Below are positions 46,903-55,827 of a stretch of DNA of 64,000 nt, piece after piece; position 1 is the stretch's first letter; every line of letters begins with the position of its first letter. The notes under the pieces were generated by a model. It ran no database searches. It saw only the letters and a program-made list of their open reading frames with translations, and had not been told where the DNA came from. Source of the stretch: Chthoniobacterales bacterium (GTDB taxonomy: Bacteria; Verrucomicrobiota; Verrucomicrobiia; Chthoniobacterales; Terrimicrobiaceae); assembly GCA_014879575.1 (NCBI GenBank), contig JACSRU010000108.1, positions 24,334-88,333 of the forward strand, read 5' to 3'. Position numbers and translations under genes: made by a program.

Positions 46903-48732
46903 ATGTGTGGTATCGCCGGAATGGTCTCTCTTGGGTGCGCGGATCGCGCGGCGGTGGCATCCATGACGGAATGTCTGGTCCACCGCGGTCCCGACGACGG
47001 AGGCCTTTGGAACGATGAGCATTGTGCGCTCGGGCATCGCCGCCTGCGGATTCTCGATCTTTCTCCCACAGGCGCCCAGCCGATGCGCAACCCCGGGCGC
47101 GGCGTAACCATCGCGTTCAACGGGGAAATTTTCAATTTCCGGGATCTGCAGAGGGAACTCTCGAGTCGGGGCCACCGTTTTTCCGGCACAAGCGACACCG
47201 AGGTGCTTCTCCAGGGATATTGCGAATGGGGCGCGGAAGTGGTCAACAAGCTCCGGGGAATGTTCGCCTTTGCCATCTGGGATGCCCCGGCGAAGAGCTT
47301 GCTTTTGGCAAGGGATCGATATGGAAAAAAACCCCTCTTTTACCGATTCCACGGGGGCACCCTGCAGTTCGCCTCAGAACTCAATGCGTTGCTTCGGGGT
47401 TTGGGAGAACGTCCGCCTTTATCCCACGTCGGCTTTGCCAGCTATCTGAGATTTGGGTATGTTCCGGGGGCCTCCACCGTGCTGGAGGGAATCCACTGCG
47501 TCCGACCCGGAGAAATGTTGCTTTGGCAATCGGGGACACTCGAGCACCGGATTCTCTGCGGGAATCAGGAATCCAGAGCCGACGCGGGAGAGCGGCGGGA
47601 GGATTCCCTTCAGGAATTAAAAACCACGCTTCGCTCAGCCGTGGAGGAACGCCTGGTGAGTGATGTCCCCTTGGGATGTTTTCTCAGTGGCGGGATTGAC
47701 TCCAGCCTGATCGTCGCCATGGCGCGGGAGATTCACGGTCCGGGCCTGAAGACATTTACCGTTTCGTTTCCTGGCACATCCAGAGATGAGGGTGCGGCGG
47801 CCCGGAGGATCGCCGAAAGGCTGGAGACGGACCATTGTCAGATCGACATCCATCCGTCCGACATGGAGCGCGACTACATCGGCACCCTGGCACGGTGTCC
47901 GGAACCTCTCGGCGATGATTCCTTTGTTCCCACCTTCTTCATCAGCAGAGCCACCCGGGAGCATGTGACCGTGGCATTGTCAGGGGACGGTGGCGATGAA
48001 CTCTTCGGAGGGTATCCCAAATACCAGTGGCTTCACATCGGACACCAGGCGCATCTTGCCGCGCGCATGATTCCCCGAAGCCTGCGCGCCCTGCTTCCCG
48101 ACCGCTATGCCAAGGCAACCGAGGCCCTGAGTCTCCCCGGCGAAGGGGATCGCGCGCTGTGGTTTTCGTCGCTTTGGAAAGAGGACGAGTTGTCAGCGAT
48201 TCTGCGGAATCCCGCCACTGCCATCGCGGGCCGGGAGGTTTTTCTCGCGGAATGGGAGACTCACCGGGGGGAGTCTCCCCAAGAGCGATTTTCCAGGACC
48301 GATATCGCCACCTACCTCGAGGGATCCATTCTGACAAAGGTGGACCGCGCCAGCATGGCGACCAGCCTCGAAGTGCGCAGTCCCTTGCTGGATGAACGCA
48401 TTCTGGATTTGACCGTGGCCCGGGGGCTTCGCAGCACGCCTCTCGGACAGCGGAAAGGTGCCCTTAGGGAGATTCTCACAGGATACCTCCCGTCCGATTT
48501 CTTTACCGGCCCAAAACGTGGATTCGGGTTGCCGATTGACGAATGGTTCCGCGGCGGGCTGCGCGGGATACTCGAAGAATACACCTCCGAACACCGCCTC
48601 CGCGACGAGGGGCTGCTCAACCCCGAGGCGGTGGCCCGCTTGCGGAACCTACACCTGTCCGGACGGCGAAACTACGGCAGGAAACTCCATGCCCTGGTCG
48701 CATGGCAAATCTGGAAGGAATCTTTAAGATGA
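46903..48732 (+). CDS. asnB: Asparagine synthetase (glutamine-hydrolysing), AsnB-type
   Basis: The N-terminal Cys2 glutaminase domain reads MCGIAGMV, with HRGPDDGG, FNGEIFNF and GHRFSGTSDTEVLLQGY; the C-terminal ATP pyrophosphatase motif is LSGGIDSSLIVAMA (about residue 265). 609 aa. Set within a polysaccharide cluster, it may amidate a sugar or uronic acid rather than make free asparagine; such AsnB paralogues are common in exosortase-linked EPS loci. Its 3' end overlaps the convergent methyltransferase gene by 9 bp. Confidence 0.9.
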   Translation: MCGIAGMVSLGCADRAAVASMTECLVHRGPDDGGLWNDEHCALGHRRLRILDLSPTGAQPMRNPGRGVTIAFNGEIFNFRDLQRELSSRGHRFSGTSDTEVLLQGYCEWGAEVVNKLRGMFAFAIWDAPAKSLLLARDRYGKKPLFYRFHGGTLQFASELNALLRGLGERPPLSHVGFASYLRFGYVPGASTVLEGIHCVRPGEMLLWQSGTLEHRILCGNQESRADAGERREDSLQELKTTLRSAVEERLVSDVPLGCFLSGGIDSSLIVAMAREIHGPGLKTFTVSFPGTSRDEGAAARRIAERLETDHCQIDIHPSDMERDYIGTLARCPEPLGDDSFVPTFFISRATREHVTVALSGDGGDELFGGYPKYQWLHIGHQAHLAARMIPRSLRALLPDRYAKATEALSLPGEGDRALWFSSLWKEDELSAILRNPATAIAGREVFLAEWETHRGESPQERFSRTDIATYLEGSILTKVDRASMATSLEVRSPLLDERILDLTVARGLRSTPLGQRKGALREILTGYLPSDFFTGPKRGFGLPIDEWFRGGLRGILEEYTSEHRLRDEGLLNPEAVARLRNLHLSGRRNYGRKLHALVAWQIWKESLR

Positions 48733-49722
48733 CGGCCGCCGGGCGGTGATCGAAATGCCGCCGTGTGGATGGCGTGGATCCACGGCAAATCCCGCCTCAT
48801 CGAGCCAGCGCGCCACCGTGGCATATTTCTGCGGATGGTCGTGCGCGGGGGAATACATGTCGAACGTGTCGAGCCTCACCCATTCGCGGAAATCTTCGTC
48901 ACTCAGGGGCACGTCCTGCAAATACGCCGAGGCGACCGGCAGCATGCGCATGACGATTTTTCCCGGCAGGCCGCATTTGCGCGCGATCTTGTTGATCGGC
49001 CAGCAAAGGGATTCCAGCACATGAGAAAATTTCTCCACGCCATCGCGGTCGAGCGTTTTGGTCCAGGGGCGGAACAGATACTTGAACCCGACTGTCCCCA
49101 GATACGACTTCCAGTCCCGCTCATAAATCCAATATCCCAGCCGACCGCCGGGACGAACCATCTTCGCAATATCGAGGATGGAACGCTTGGGGTCCGGCGT
49201 GTGCTGGATCACCCCAATGCAATAGACAAAATCAAACGATCCCGGGGGAAACGGCAGTTCGTAAATGGACGCCTGGACAACCTCCAGACGATCCGACGCA
49301 CCCAGATTGTCGCGACAGGCCTCGACAGCCTGACTCAGGTCCACCGCCACCACATCCGCCCCGGCTGCCAGGGCGATCTCCGCAAAACGCCCCGCCCCGC
49401 AACCCACATCCAACACCCGCTTGCCGCGAAGATCCTCCTCTTTCCACTCAGTGATGGAATAAAACCGTTCCCGCGAAAACGTGCTGCCATTCTGCGAGTC
49501 CAACTGCAGACGTGCGTATTTCTTCCATTGATACCCGAAGGAATCCGCATAATTTGACGCGGGAACGAACCGCGGAATCCCTCCCACGATATCATACGAT
49601 GTCCCTTCCCCGGCGACGAGACGGCCGGAGAGAATTTCGCCGCCGGACTCCTCCTCGTCCAAGAGCCTGAGCGACGCGCAAGTTTTCGGACAAGCCAGAC
49701 GTCCGGGGAATTCACGTTTCAT
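48724..49722 (-). CDS. SAM-dependent methyltransferase with N-terminal Trm112-like domain
   Basis: Residues about 8-55 (LACPKTCASLRLL, later IVGGIPRFVP) match the small Trm112-type domain fused to many polysaccharide-linked methyltransferases. The Rossmann part has motif I VLDVGCGAGRFAE (about residue 107) and the class I core VQASIYELPFPPGSFDFVYC, then MVRPGGRLG. 332 aa from ATG 49722; the track adds 12 residues. The divergent methyltransferase gene would overlap if the track start were used. Substrate unknown. Confidence 0.85.
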   Translation of the reverse strand: MKREFPGRLACPKTCASLRLLDEEESGGEILSGRLVAGEGTSYDIVGGIPRFVPASNYADSFGYQWKKYARLQLDSQNGSTFSRERFYSITEWKEEDLRGKRVLDVGCGAGRFAEIALAAGADVVAVDLSQAVEACRDNLGASDRLEVVQASIYELPFPPGSFDFVYCIGVIQHTPDPKRSILDIAKMVRPGGRLGYWIYERDWKSYLGTVGFKYLFRPWTKTLDRDGVEKFSHVLESLCWPINKIARKCGLPGKIVMRMLPVASAYLQDVPLSDEDFREWVRLDTFDMYSPAHDHPQKYATVARWLDEAGFAVDPRHPHGGISITARRPSS

Positions 49723-49777
49723 GGCCGGAAAAGGAACAAATATTCTCTCTCGAAGCAAGGATTGCTTCTTGCGCCGG

Positions 49778-50572
49778 ATGCGGAAGGCGGTATCACGACA
49801 CGGAATGGACCAGACGGTTTTTGAAACGGTTTACCGCGGGAGGCAGGGTGCCCTGAACCACATGGCCTACATGCGGACGGGCAAGGTGCTCCTCGCTCTC
49901 CGCGCCTTGGCCCAGGCGGGAATCCGACTCTCCGGAAAATCCGTCTTCGATTACGGATTCGGCGCGGGAACCTTTTACCGATATTGTCCGAAGGACTCCC
50001 GGCTCTTTGGCGTGGAAATGGACGAACAGAATGTTCGCGATGTCCAAACGATGTTGACAGACGGCGGCTGGCAGGCGGATTTGCAAAAGATTGACCTTGC
50101 GGAGTGGAATCTCCATCCGCTTTTGAAGAAAAGCTACGATGTTTTTCTTTGCAGTCACGTCTTGGAACATCTGCCGGATCCGGTGGATTTTTTGCGGGCG
50201 GTCCGCCCCGCCGTTGCGCCGGACGGCGTGTTCCTGGGACTGGTGCCGGTGAATGAATGGGTCACCAACCCCCACCACGTTCATTCCCCGGATCGGGCCA
50301 TGGTGACACGATGGATGGAGGCCGCCGGATATGAGCTGCTGAGCTACGAGGAAAACGATCCCTTCACCTATCATACGATGGCGCTCTTCGCGGTGGATAG
50401 CGGCTGGCGGCGCGTGGCGGCACAAGCCGTGAGCCTCGGGCTGGGCATCCCGGCTTCCCTCATGGGCGGGAGGGCCTGGTTTGCCCTCGGCACGGTCTTC
50501 GCCAAACTCACCGGAGCCCGCCCGGTCCAGGCCGTCTTTCTCTGCCGCCCGCTCAGCGCCCCGGCCAGATGA
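49778..50572 (+). CDS. SAM-dependent methyltransferase
   Basis: Class I methyltransferase with VFDYGFGAGTFYRYCP (motif I, about residue 54), DVFLCSHVLEHLPDPVDF (motif II region) and VAPDGVFLGLVPVNEW. A hydrophobic C-terminal segment (AAQAVSLGLGIPASLMGG) is unusual for a cytosolic enzyme and could be a membrane-associating part. Start chosen as ATG 49778 (264 aa); the track ORF begins at 49721 exactly against the divergent gene's start. Probably decorates the polysaccharide made by this cluster. Confidence 0.75.
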   Translation: MRKAVSRHGMDQTVFETVYRGRQGALNHMAYMRTGKVLLALRALAQAGIRLSGKSVFDYGFGAGTFYRYCPKDSRLFGVEMDEQNVRDVQTMLTDGGWQADLQKIDLAEWNLHPLLKKSYDVFLCSHVLEHLPDPVDFLRAVRPAVAPDGVFLGLVPVNEWVTNPHHVHSPDRAMVTRWMEAAGYELLSYEENDPFTYHTMALFAVDSGWRRVAAQAVSLGLGIPASLMGGRAWFALGTVFAKLTGARPVQAVFLCRPLSAPAR

Positions 50573-50677
50573 AGGAAGGACGGGGAACATCAAACCGCAC
50601 CCGGGCCCGAATGTAAAAAAGCCCACAAAACAAATCAGCTGAAAATTGAGGTGCCCTTCCCTTGTGCCGCCACACAT

Positions 50678-51679
50678 TCAAAATCGATTAACGACAGAGT
50701 CTTTCGATGAACCGGATTTCATCTGGTCATAAATCCAAGCGTAGGTTTTTTCCAAGCCTTCGCGAAGGGTAATGGATGGCTCCCACCCGAGTTTTTCTTT
50801 GATAAGTGCATTGTCGCTGCTCCGTCCGCGAACTCCTTTTGGCGCATCGAGTTTGTAGGATCGCTTGAGTTTGATCCCGGCAATGTCCTCAACGAGATCA
50901 ACGAGCTGGTTGATGGAGACCATTTCTGCGCTGCCAAGATTGATCGGTTCAAGGATGTCGCTCTTAGTGATGGCTTGTGTGCCAATAAGGCAGTCGTCAA
51001 TGTACATGAAACTGCGGGTCTGGAGACCGTCGCCCCAAATCTCGATACCGTGACTGCCTGCGAGCTTCGCGGCAATCACTTTGCGACAGATCGCCGCAGG
51101 TGCCTTCTCCCGTCCGCCGTCAAAGGTGCCGTGCGGACCGTAAACATTGTGGTAGCGGGCTACGCGGGTTTCCAACCCAAAGTCTTCCCGAAAGTGGCGG
51201 CACATGCGCTCGCTAAAAAGTTTCTCCCAACCATATCCGTCCTCGGGATCGGCAGGGTAGGCATCGGCTTCTTTGAGACCGGGATTGTCGGTTTCCTTTT
51301 GTTTATAGCCGGCGTAAACGCAGGCGGAAGAGGAGTAGAAAAAACGCACCGCTCCACAGTGCTGCGCAGCCATGAGCATATGGGTGTTAATTAACACGCT
51401 GAGCATGCACAATCCTTTGTTGAGTTCAATAAATCCCATGCCTCCCATATCAGCGGCAAGGTTATAGACCCACTCGCAGCCATTCACGGCCTGAATGCAG
51501 GCATCAGATTTTTCGAGATTCAGTGTATGGTTGTCGGCTTCGGAGGAACGCTGATACCACTGCCATTGAGGTTTTTTGTCCACAGCCCGGACCTTATGGC
51601 CCTGCTCTAAAAGTGATTTAACGAGATGCCCGCCGATAAAACCTCCGGCACCAGTTACAAGAATGTAGGGTTTGTGCAT
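50678..51679 (-). CDS. GDP-mannose 3,5-epimerase-like NAD-dependent epimerase
   Basis: Extended SDR closest in motifs to GDP-D-mannose 3',5'-epimerase, the enzyme that makes GDP-L-galactose: LVTGAGGFIGGHLVKSLL, NLAADMGGMGFIELNKG, FYSSSACVYAGYKQKETD, the catalytic YGWEKLFSERMC, HNVYGPHGTFDGGREKAPAA and EIWGDGLQTRSFMYIDDC. 333 aa, complete. The region is visibly lower in GC (about 50-52% in two 60-base samples) than its neighbours, with GT2 next to it, suggesting transfer. The predicted product would be an L-sugar precursor for the surface polysaccharide. Confidence 0.88.
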   Translation of the reverse strand: MHKPYILVTGAGGFIGGHLVKSLLEQGHKVRAVDKKPQWQWYQRSSEADNHTLNLEKSDACIQAVNGCEWVYNLAADMGGMGFIELNKGLCMLSVLINTHMLMAAQHCGAVRFFYSSSACVYAGYKQKETDNPGLKEADAYPADPEDGYGWEKLFSERMCRHFREDFGLETRVARYHNVYGPHGTFDGGREKAPAAICRKVIAAKLAGSHGIEIWGDGLQTRSFMYIDDCLIGTQAITKSDILEPINLGSAEMVSINQLVDLVEDIAGIKLKRSYKLDAPKGVRGRSSDNALIKEKLGWEPSITLREGLEKTYAWIYDQMKSGSSKDSVVNRF

Positions 51680-51696
51680 AATAAATTAAATGTTAC

Positions 51697-52608
51697 TTAT
51701 CGTCCCACCCAACGATGAGATGGCCTGTTGAATTGAAATTCTTGGCGGACAGTCGGGTTCTTTCTGGTCATGACCTGATAGCGGCCCGGTTGAGTTGAGT
51801 ACGCGCCGGCGAATGCCTTGCGGAATCGATAGTGGATGATTACAAGTTGACGAAGAATTTGCATCCAGCTTGGAGCCGACTTACGCAAGCTCTCTTTTTC
51901 CCTCAATGCATTTGGTCGAATGTTCATGTTGTCACCGGTGTCCGTGAATGCGGTTGTTGCAAATCCCAAGCTCTCCATACGGACATTCGCCGAACATAGG
52001 GAGTGCCCCCACACAGCGTCCCCAACGTCCTTCCATTTTTTGTCGAAATACAAATTTCGATTTCGAAAAACACAAGCTTTGGAAAAGACTGAAGCTGTCG
52101 CAAACGAGAGATTTCCGCTCACCAAGGTGTGAGCCTTCTGCGGAGCAAGCCCCTTCCTGTGGCACATGTACGACCCGTCGCTGTAGATGACGATGGTGTC
52201 GCCGAAGACGGTCTCAACCTTTGGATGATTTAAAAAAAATTTGCTTACTGCAACCAACGCCCCCGGCAAATATTGTTCATCGCAATTGAGATAAGCGAAC
52301 ACATCCCCAGTCGCGCGGAGAAACCCCTTGTTCACGGCATCATACATGCCCTCGTCGGGTTCGCTGTGAATCACTATCCGGTAATGCGGGGGGTGAGGGA
52401 CGGCGGGAGACGCCTCGAAGACCAAGCACCCCTCCCGATAAAAATCCGCTCCAACCTCCCGGGCGAAATCCTCAATTCCCGGCGACCCGGCATCCTGAAC
52501 AATATGCTCGATGGTCAGCCCATTCGCCCCCTGATCCCGCACGCTGGCGACGGCAAGGCGGAGCCAGTCAAGCTGGCGGAAACTTGGCGTGACGATGGAA
52601 ATGAGCAT
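51697..52608 (-). CDS. Glycosyltransferase family 2
   Basis: Inverting GT-A glycosyltransferase, WcaA-like: LISIVTPSFRQLDWLRLAVAS at the start, EGMYDAVNKGFLRATGDVFA with the metal-binding acidic motif LNCDEQYLPGAL (about residue 110), then FVAYSDGSYMCH-type strands (here IVIYSDGSYMCHRKG). 303 aa. It has the low GC of the adjacent GME gene and a 17-bp gap to it. Confidence 0.85.
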   Translation of the reverse strand: MLISIVTPSFRQLDWLRLAVASVRDQGANGLTIEHIVQDAGSPGIEDFAREVGADFYREGCLVFEASPAVPHPPHYRIVIHSEPDEGMYDAVNKGFLRATGDVFAYLNCDEQYLPGALVAVSKFFLNHPKVETVFGDTIVIYSDGSYMCHRKGLAPQKAHTLVSGNLSFATASVFSKACVFRNRNLYFDKKWKDVGDAVWGHSLCSANVRMESLGFATTAFTDTGDNMNIRPNALREKESLRKSAPSWMQILRQLVIIHYRFRKAFAGAYSTQPGRYQVMTRKNPTVRQEFQFNRPSHRWVGR

Positions 52609-52666
52609 GGGTTACGAAAGTTTTCTCACCACGTCCCCGCAGTCGTCAAACAAACACCGAAACAAA

Positions 52667-54025
52667 TCACTCCGGAAGCGAACGGGACCGGGGGCGGGAA
52701 ACGACTTCGAGTCCACGCCGGGCGTAATCGATAATGTGCCCCTGATGGATCAACCAGGAAAGATCGCCAGCCAGCGCGGCTTCGCGGGCACTCTCCTCAA
52801 CAGGAGAGGTTCGCAGGGCCAGCAGGGCCTTCCATTGTTCAGGCCGGGGGGTGGAGGCATGGGATTCCAGATAATCCAAAATTTGCGCCAGGCCTTCGGC
52901 CACAGGCGCACCCGTCCGGTCGAGATGCCGCGGTCTGGCAACGGAGATGTAGGTGATATTCTCGTGCGCCTTGAAAATCTGGAGCCCCTTGGCCGAGAGT
53001 TCCTGCCCGACAATGTGCGCCAGCGGCAGCGGGAAGCGGCGCAGATCGCCAACAACCTTTTGCACGAGTTGTCGAATGGCCGCGCAGGAATGGAGGAGGA
53101 CGGCGGCTCCTGAAACGGAAAGCTGCGAGCCAACCGGCACAATCCGCGTGGCGGCATGCGTCTTCCGGAAGTGTTGCTCCACCGCCTTCAAGTCCGGCAA
53201 TCTTTCTCCTGCGTCTGGATTTTCCTGCGGATAAAATTCCTCCCGGGAACTCTGTTCGGTTTTCCATTTTTCGAGGAATTCCGGATCTCTGACCATGCGG
53301 ATCCGGCTCTTAAAGGCGTCAAACGGAACCTTCGAAAAGCGTTCGGCATGGAGGCGTAGCAGCCGACTCTGGTAGTCATGATAGTTCGGCGGACCAAGGA
53401 TTGTGTCGCTCATCCCGCAGACTGCGATGACGGAATATGCGCCTTTTGGCGGATCCACCGGGATCACCTCGCGCCGGTAGAATTTTTCGAGATGCCGGTT
53501 CAGGACATGGCGCACGGCCTCCGCCTCGCTCGTCCAGAGGCTCCGGTCCTCGGTAAATTGAAAAAGTGCCGTGGGCTGTTCCGAAGTGCGGTGGAGTTCC
53601 ACGAGGTATCGCTCGGGCTTTTCGAGGATCAAGAAGGCCAGATCGAACAAGGGATAGGCCTTTCCGCCTGTTTTCAACTGTTTGGACAGCCCGTCAATAC
53701 CCCGGGGATCGGGAACAAGCGTCGCCGTCCATCCCTGAAGAACAGGCGCAACCGGGGCGGCTGGACGGCGGATCTCTCTCCCGAAATCCCGGCGTCCCTT
53801 TCGGCGATCAGATCCGCGTTCCGGCCTTCGCCCTTGGAACTTGGAGTTCGGACTGCGCCCTTCCCTCCGTCCGGCGGGTCGGGAATCCTCGACGCGGTCG
53901 CCAAAGCGTTCAATGAGCGGGGCATTCCGGTCTCGGGAGGCCTCGGGCTTGGCCCAGGAGGGAAGAAAACTCTGCGCCAAGTCGATTTCAGAAAATCCGC
54001 CATCGGAGGAGGCTTTTTCACTCAT
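52667..54025 (-). CDS. Conserved-looking protein of unknown function, basic N-terminus
   Basis: A 452-aa protein I do not recognise. The first ~100 residues are low-complexity and rich in Arg/Pro/Gly/Lys (RRPERGSDRRKGRRDFGREI), suggesting a disordered, possibly nucleic-acid-binding tail. The remainder is a well-packed alpha/beta domain with distinctive stretches such as YSVIAVCGMSDTILGPPNYH and RKTHAATRIVPVGSQLSVSG, the kind of segments normally conserved. No signal peptide or membrane span. It is not clearly in an operon: 58 bp to the GT2 gene, 31 bp from the deacetylase. Confidence 0.6.
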   Translation of the reverse strand: MSEKASSDGGFSEIDLAQSFLPSWAKPEASRDRNAPLIERFGDRVEDSRPAGRREGRSPNSKFQGRRPERGSDRRKGRRDFGREIRRPAAPVAPVLQGWTATLVPDPRGIDGLSKQLKTGGKAYPLFDLAFLILEKPERYLVELHRTSEQPTALFQFTEDRSLWTSEAEAVRHVLNRHLEKFYRREVIPVDPPKGAYSVIAVCGMSDTILGPPNYHDYQSRLLRLHAERFSKVPFDAFKSRIRMVRDPEFLEKWKTEQSSREEFYPQENPDAGERLPDLKAVEQHFRKTHAATRIVPVGSQLSVSGAAVLLHSCAAIRQLVQKVVGDLRRFPLPLAHIVGQELSAKGLQIFKAHENITYISVARPRHLDRTGAPVAEGLAQILDYLESHASTPRPEQWKALLALRTSPVEESAREAALAGDLSWLIHQGHIIDYARRGLEVVSRPRSRSLPE

Positions 54026-54056
54026 GGGAATCGTTGGGGCCGGTTGTTGGAAAAGC

Positions 54057-54935
54057 CTACCGGGTGACCGGGGCGGGAGCCACGGCGGGCGGCGATGTCG
54101 GTGTGGCAGCCGCCGTCAGCGGACGATCCATGGCAAGCAACTCCGAAACCGTCACAAATTGGAAGCCCTTTTCCTTCAGCGCATCAATCGTTTCTGCCAT
54201 TGCCGCGACGGTGGTCGGATGGATGTCATGGGAGAGGATGATGGAACCCGGCTTCGCCCGCTTCACGATTTCCTCTTTCACGTGCGCCGCGTTGCGGACT
54301 TTCCAATCCAGGGGATCCACATCCCACATGATCACCTTCATCCCGAATTCTTCGTTCAGACGTTTGGTGATGGTCGCATTGGTCGCACCATAGGGCGGGC
54401 GGACGATTGTGGGTTTTTTGCCGATGGCGGCTTCGATGGCCGCATTGGCCTGGTTGACCTGCGCGGCCACTCCGGCTCCGCCGCCTTTTGAAAAGGATTT
54501 GTGATCCCAGCTATGGTTGCCGATCTCATGCCCCTCGGCAGCCGCCCGCTGGAGCACTTCGGGATTCGCGTTTACGCACTGCCCAAGGACAAAAAAGGTG
54601 GCCTTGACTCCCTTTTCCTTGAGGATGTCCAGCAACTTGGGAGTGAGGGTCGCGTGAGGCCCATCATCAAAAGTCAGCGCGACATACGGCCCCTCGACAT
54701 TGCAGGAATTATAGCTCAACCGTTTTGATCCCGTCCCAGGCTCAGGTGCCGGAGCCTGCATCGGGGGCGTGGTGTCGCCCTGGGCCGGATATCCCGAAAC
54801 GGTCGGCTGTGGCACTTCTTCCTGCGGAACGGCAACCACCTGAGGCCTCTGCACCGGCTGGGTCTGGGCGGATTGACAGGCGGCGGAAAGAAGCGCAGCC
54901 ACTGCGGGAATAACAAGCCAAGTGCGGGATTTCAT
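54057..54935 (-). CDS. Polysaccharide deacetylase lipoprotein (NodB family)
   Basis: CE4 deacetylase. The N-terminus is a lipoprotein signal with lipobox LSAAC (Cys20), then a Pro/Gln-rich linker. The NodB domain has motif 1 TFDDGPH (Asp-Asp), motif 2 EIGNHSWDHKS (His-x3-His), motif 3 RPPYGATN, motif 4 IMWDVDPLDW and motif 5 SIILSHDIH. All catalytic and metal residues are present. 292 aa from ATG 54935. Likely modifies peptidoglycan or an extracellular polysaccharide; chitin is a less likely substrate. Confidence 0.9.
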   Translation of the reverse strand: MKSRTWLVIPAVAALLSAACQSAQTQPVQRPQVVAVPQEEVPQPTVSGYPAQGDTTPPMQAPAPEPGTGSKRLSYNSCNVEGPYVALTFDDGPHATLTPKLLDILKEKGVKATFFVLGQCVNANPEVLQRAAAEGHEIGNHSWDHKSFSKGGGAGVAAQVNQANAAIEAAIGKKPTIVRPPYGATNATITKRLNEEFGMKVIMWDVDPLDWKVRNAAHVKEEIVKRAKPGSIILSHDIHPTTVAAMAETIDALKEKGFQFVTVSELLAMDRPLTAAATPTSPPAVAPAPVTR

Positions 54936-54960
54936 GGAACGATGCAGAGAGATTTCCGAT

Positions 54961-55827
54961 CTATCGCACAAACCGCTCCAAAATCACACCAAGATTTTTG
55001 ACGCTTTCCGCCGGCCACAGATCGCGGGGAGTCACCAGGGCATTGTCCAGGCTGCGATGCTCCGGCCAATCGGAAACAAGCGGCACGTGCGGAATGGCCT
55101 TCGCGAGGATCGTTTTGGCGGTTTCCACGTTCGCGTGAAGGTGGGCTCCCACGGCATCCGCCGTCACGGGCTCCTCATCCGTCTTCCAACAATCGTAATC
55201 CGTGATCATGGCCAGTGTGGCGAGCGCGATCTCCGCCTCCCTTGCCAGCTTGGCCTCCGGGAGGTTTGTCATTCCAATCACGGAAAATCCCAGCTGCCGG
55301 TTCACGAGCGACTCGGCCCGCGTCGAGAAGGCGGGGCCATCCATGCTCACATAGGTTCCGCCATTGTGGAAGCGCCGCCCCGATTCCGCGCAGGCATCGG
55401 CCAAAATCGCGCGCAACCCCCCGCTGATCGGCTCCGCAAAGGACGGATGCGCCACAATGCCGTTGCCAAAAAACGTGTGGGCCTCCCGGCGGCTCATCCT
55501 GTCAAACAACTGGTCCGGGAGCACAATGTCCCTCGGGCGATACTGCTCCTGGAGACTTCCGACCGCTGTCACGGCGATGATCCAACGGACCCCCAACGAG
55601 CGCAGCGCCCAGATATTCGCCCGGTGGTTGATCTCATGCGGCGCGATCCGGTGCCCTCGTCCGTGCCTTGGCAGAAAAAATACGGAGCGTCCATGCAACA
55701 TGCCCCCGATAATGACATCCGAGGGGTTTCCAAATGGTGTCGGCACAACGATGTCCGCCACCTCGGCAAACCCCTCGATCTGATACAATCCGCTGCCTCC
55801 GATGATTCCGATGGATGGTATGTTCAT
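54961..55827 (-). CDS. mtnP: S-methyl-5'-thioadenosine phosphorylase
   Basis: First step of methionine salvage from MTA. GIIGGSGLYQIEGF opens the protein; phosphate motif LPRHGRGHRIAPHEINHRANI and the purine-site GGTYVSMDGPAFSTRAES are followed by VIGMTNLPEAKLAREAEI, which distinguishes MTAP from inosine phosphorylase. 288 aa. Start 55827 overlaps the stop of lysR (ATGA), so the regulator gene and mtnP are coupled. Other salvage genes are absent here. Confidence 0.92.
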   Translation of the reverse strand: MNIPSIGIIGGSGLYQIEGFAEVADIVVPTPFGNPSDVIIGGMLHGRSVFFLPRHGRGHRIAPHEINHRANIWALRSLGVRWIIAVTAVGSLQEQYRPRDIVLPDQLFDRMSRREAHTFFGNGIVAHPSFAEPISGGLRAILADACAESGRRFHNGGTYVSMDGPAFSTRAESLVNRQLGFSVIGMTNLPEAKLAREAEIALATLAMITDYDCWKTDEEPVTADAVGAHLHANVETAKTILAKAIPHVPLVSDWPEHRSLDNALVTPRDLWPAESVKNLGVILERFVR

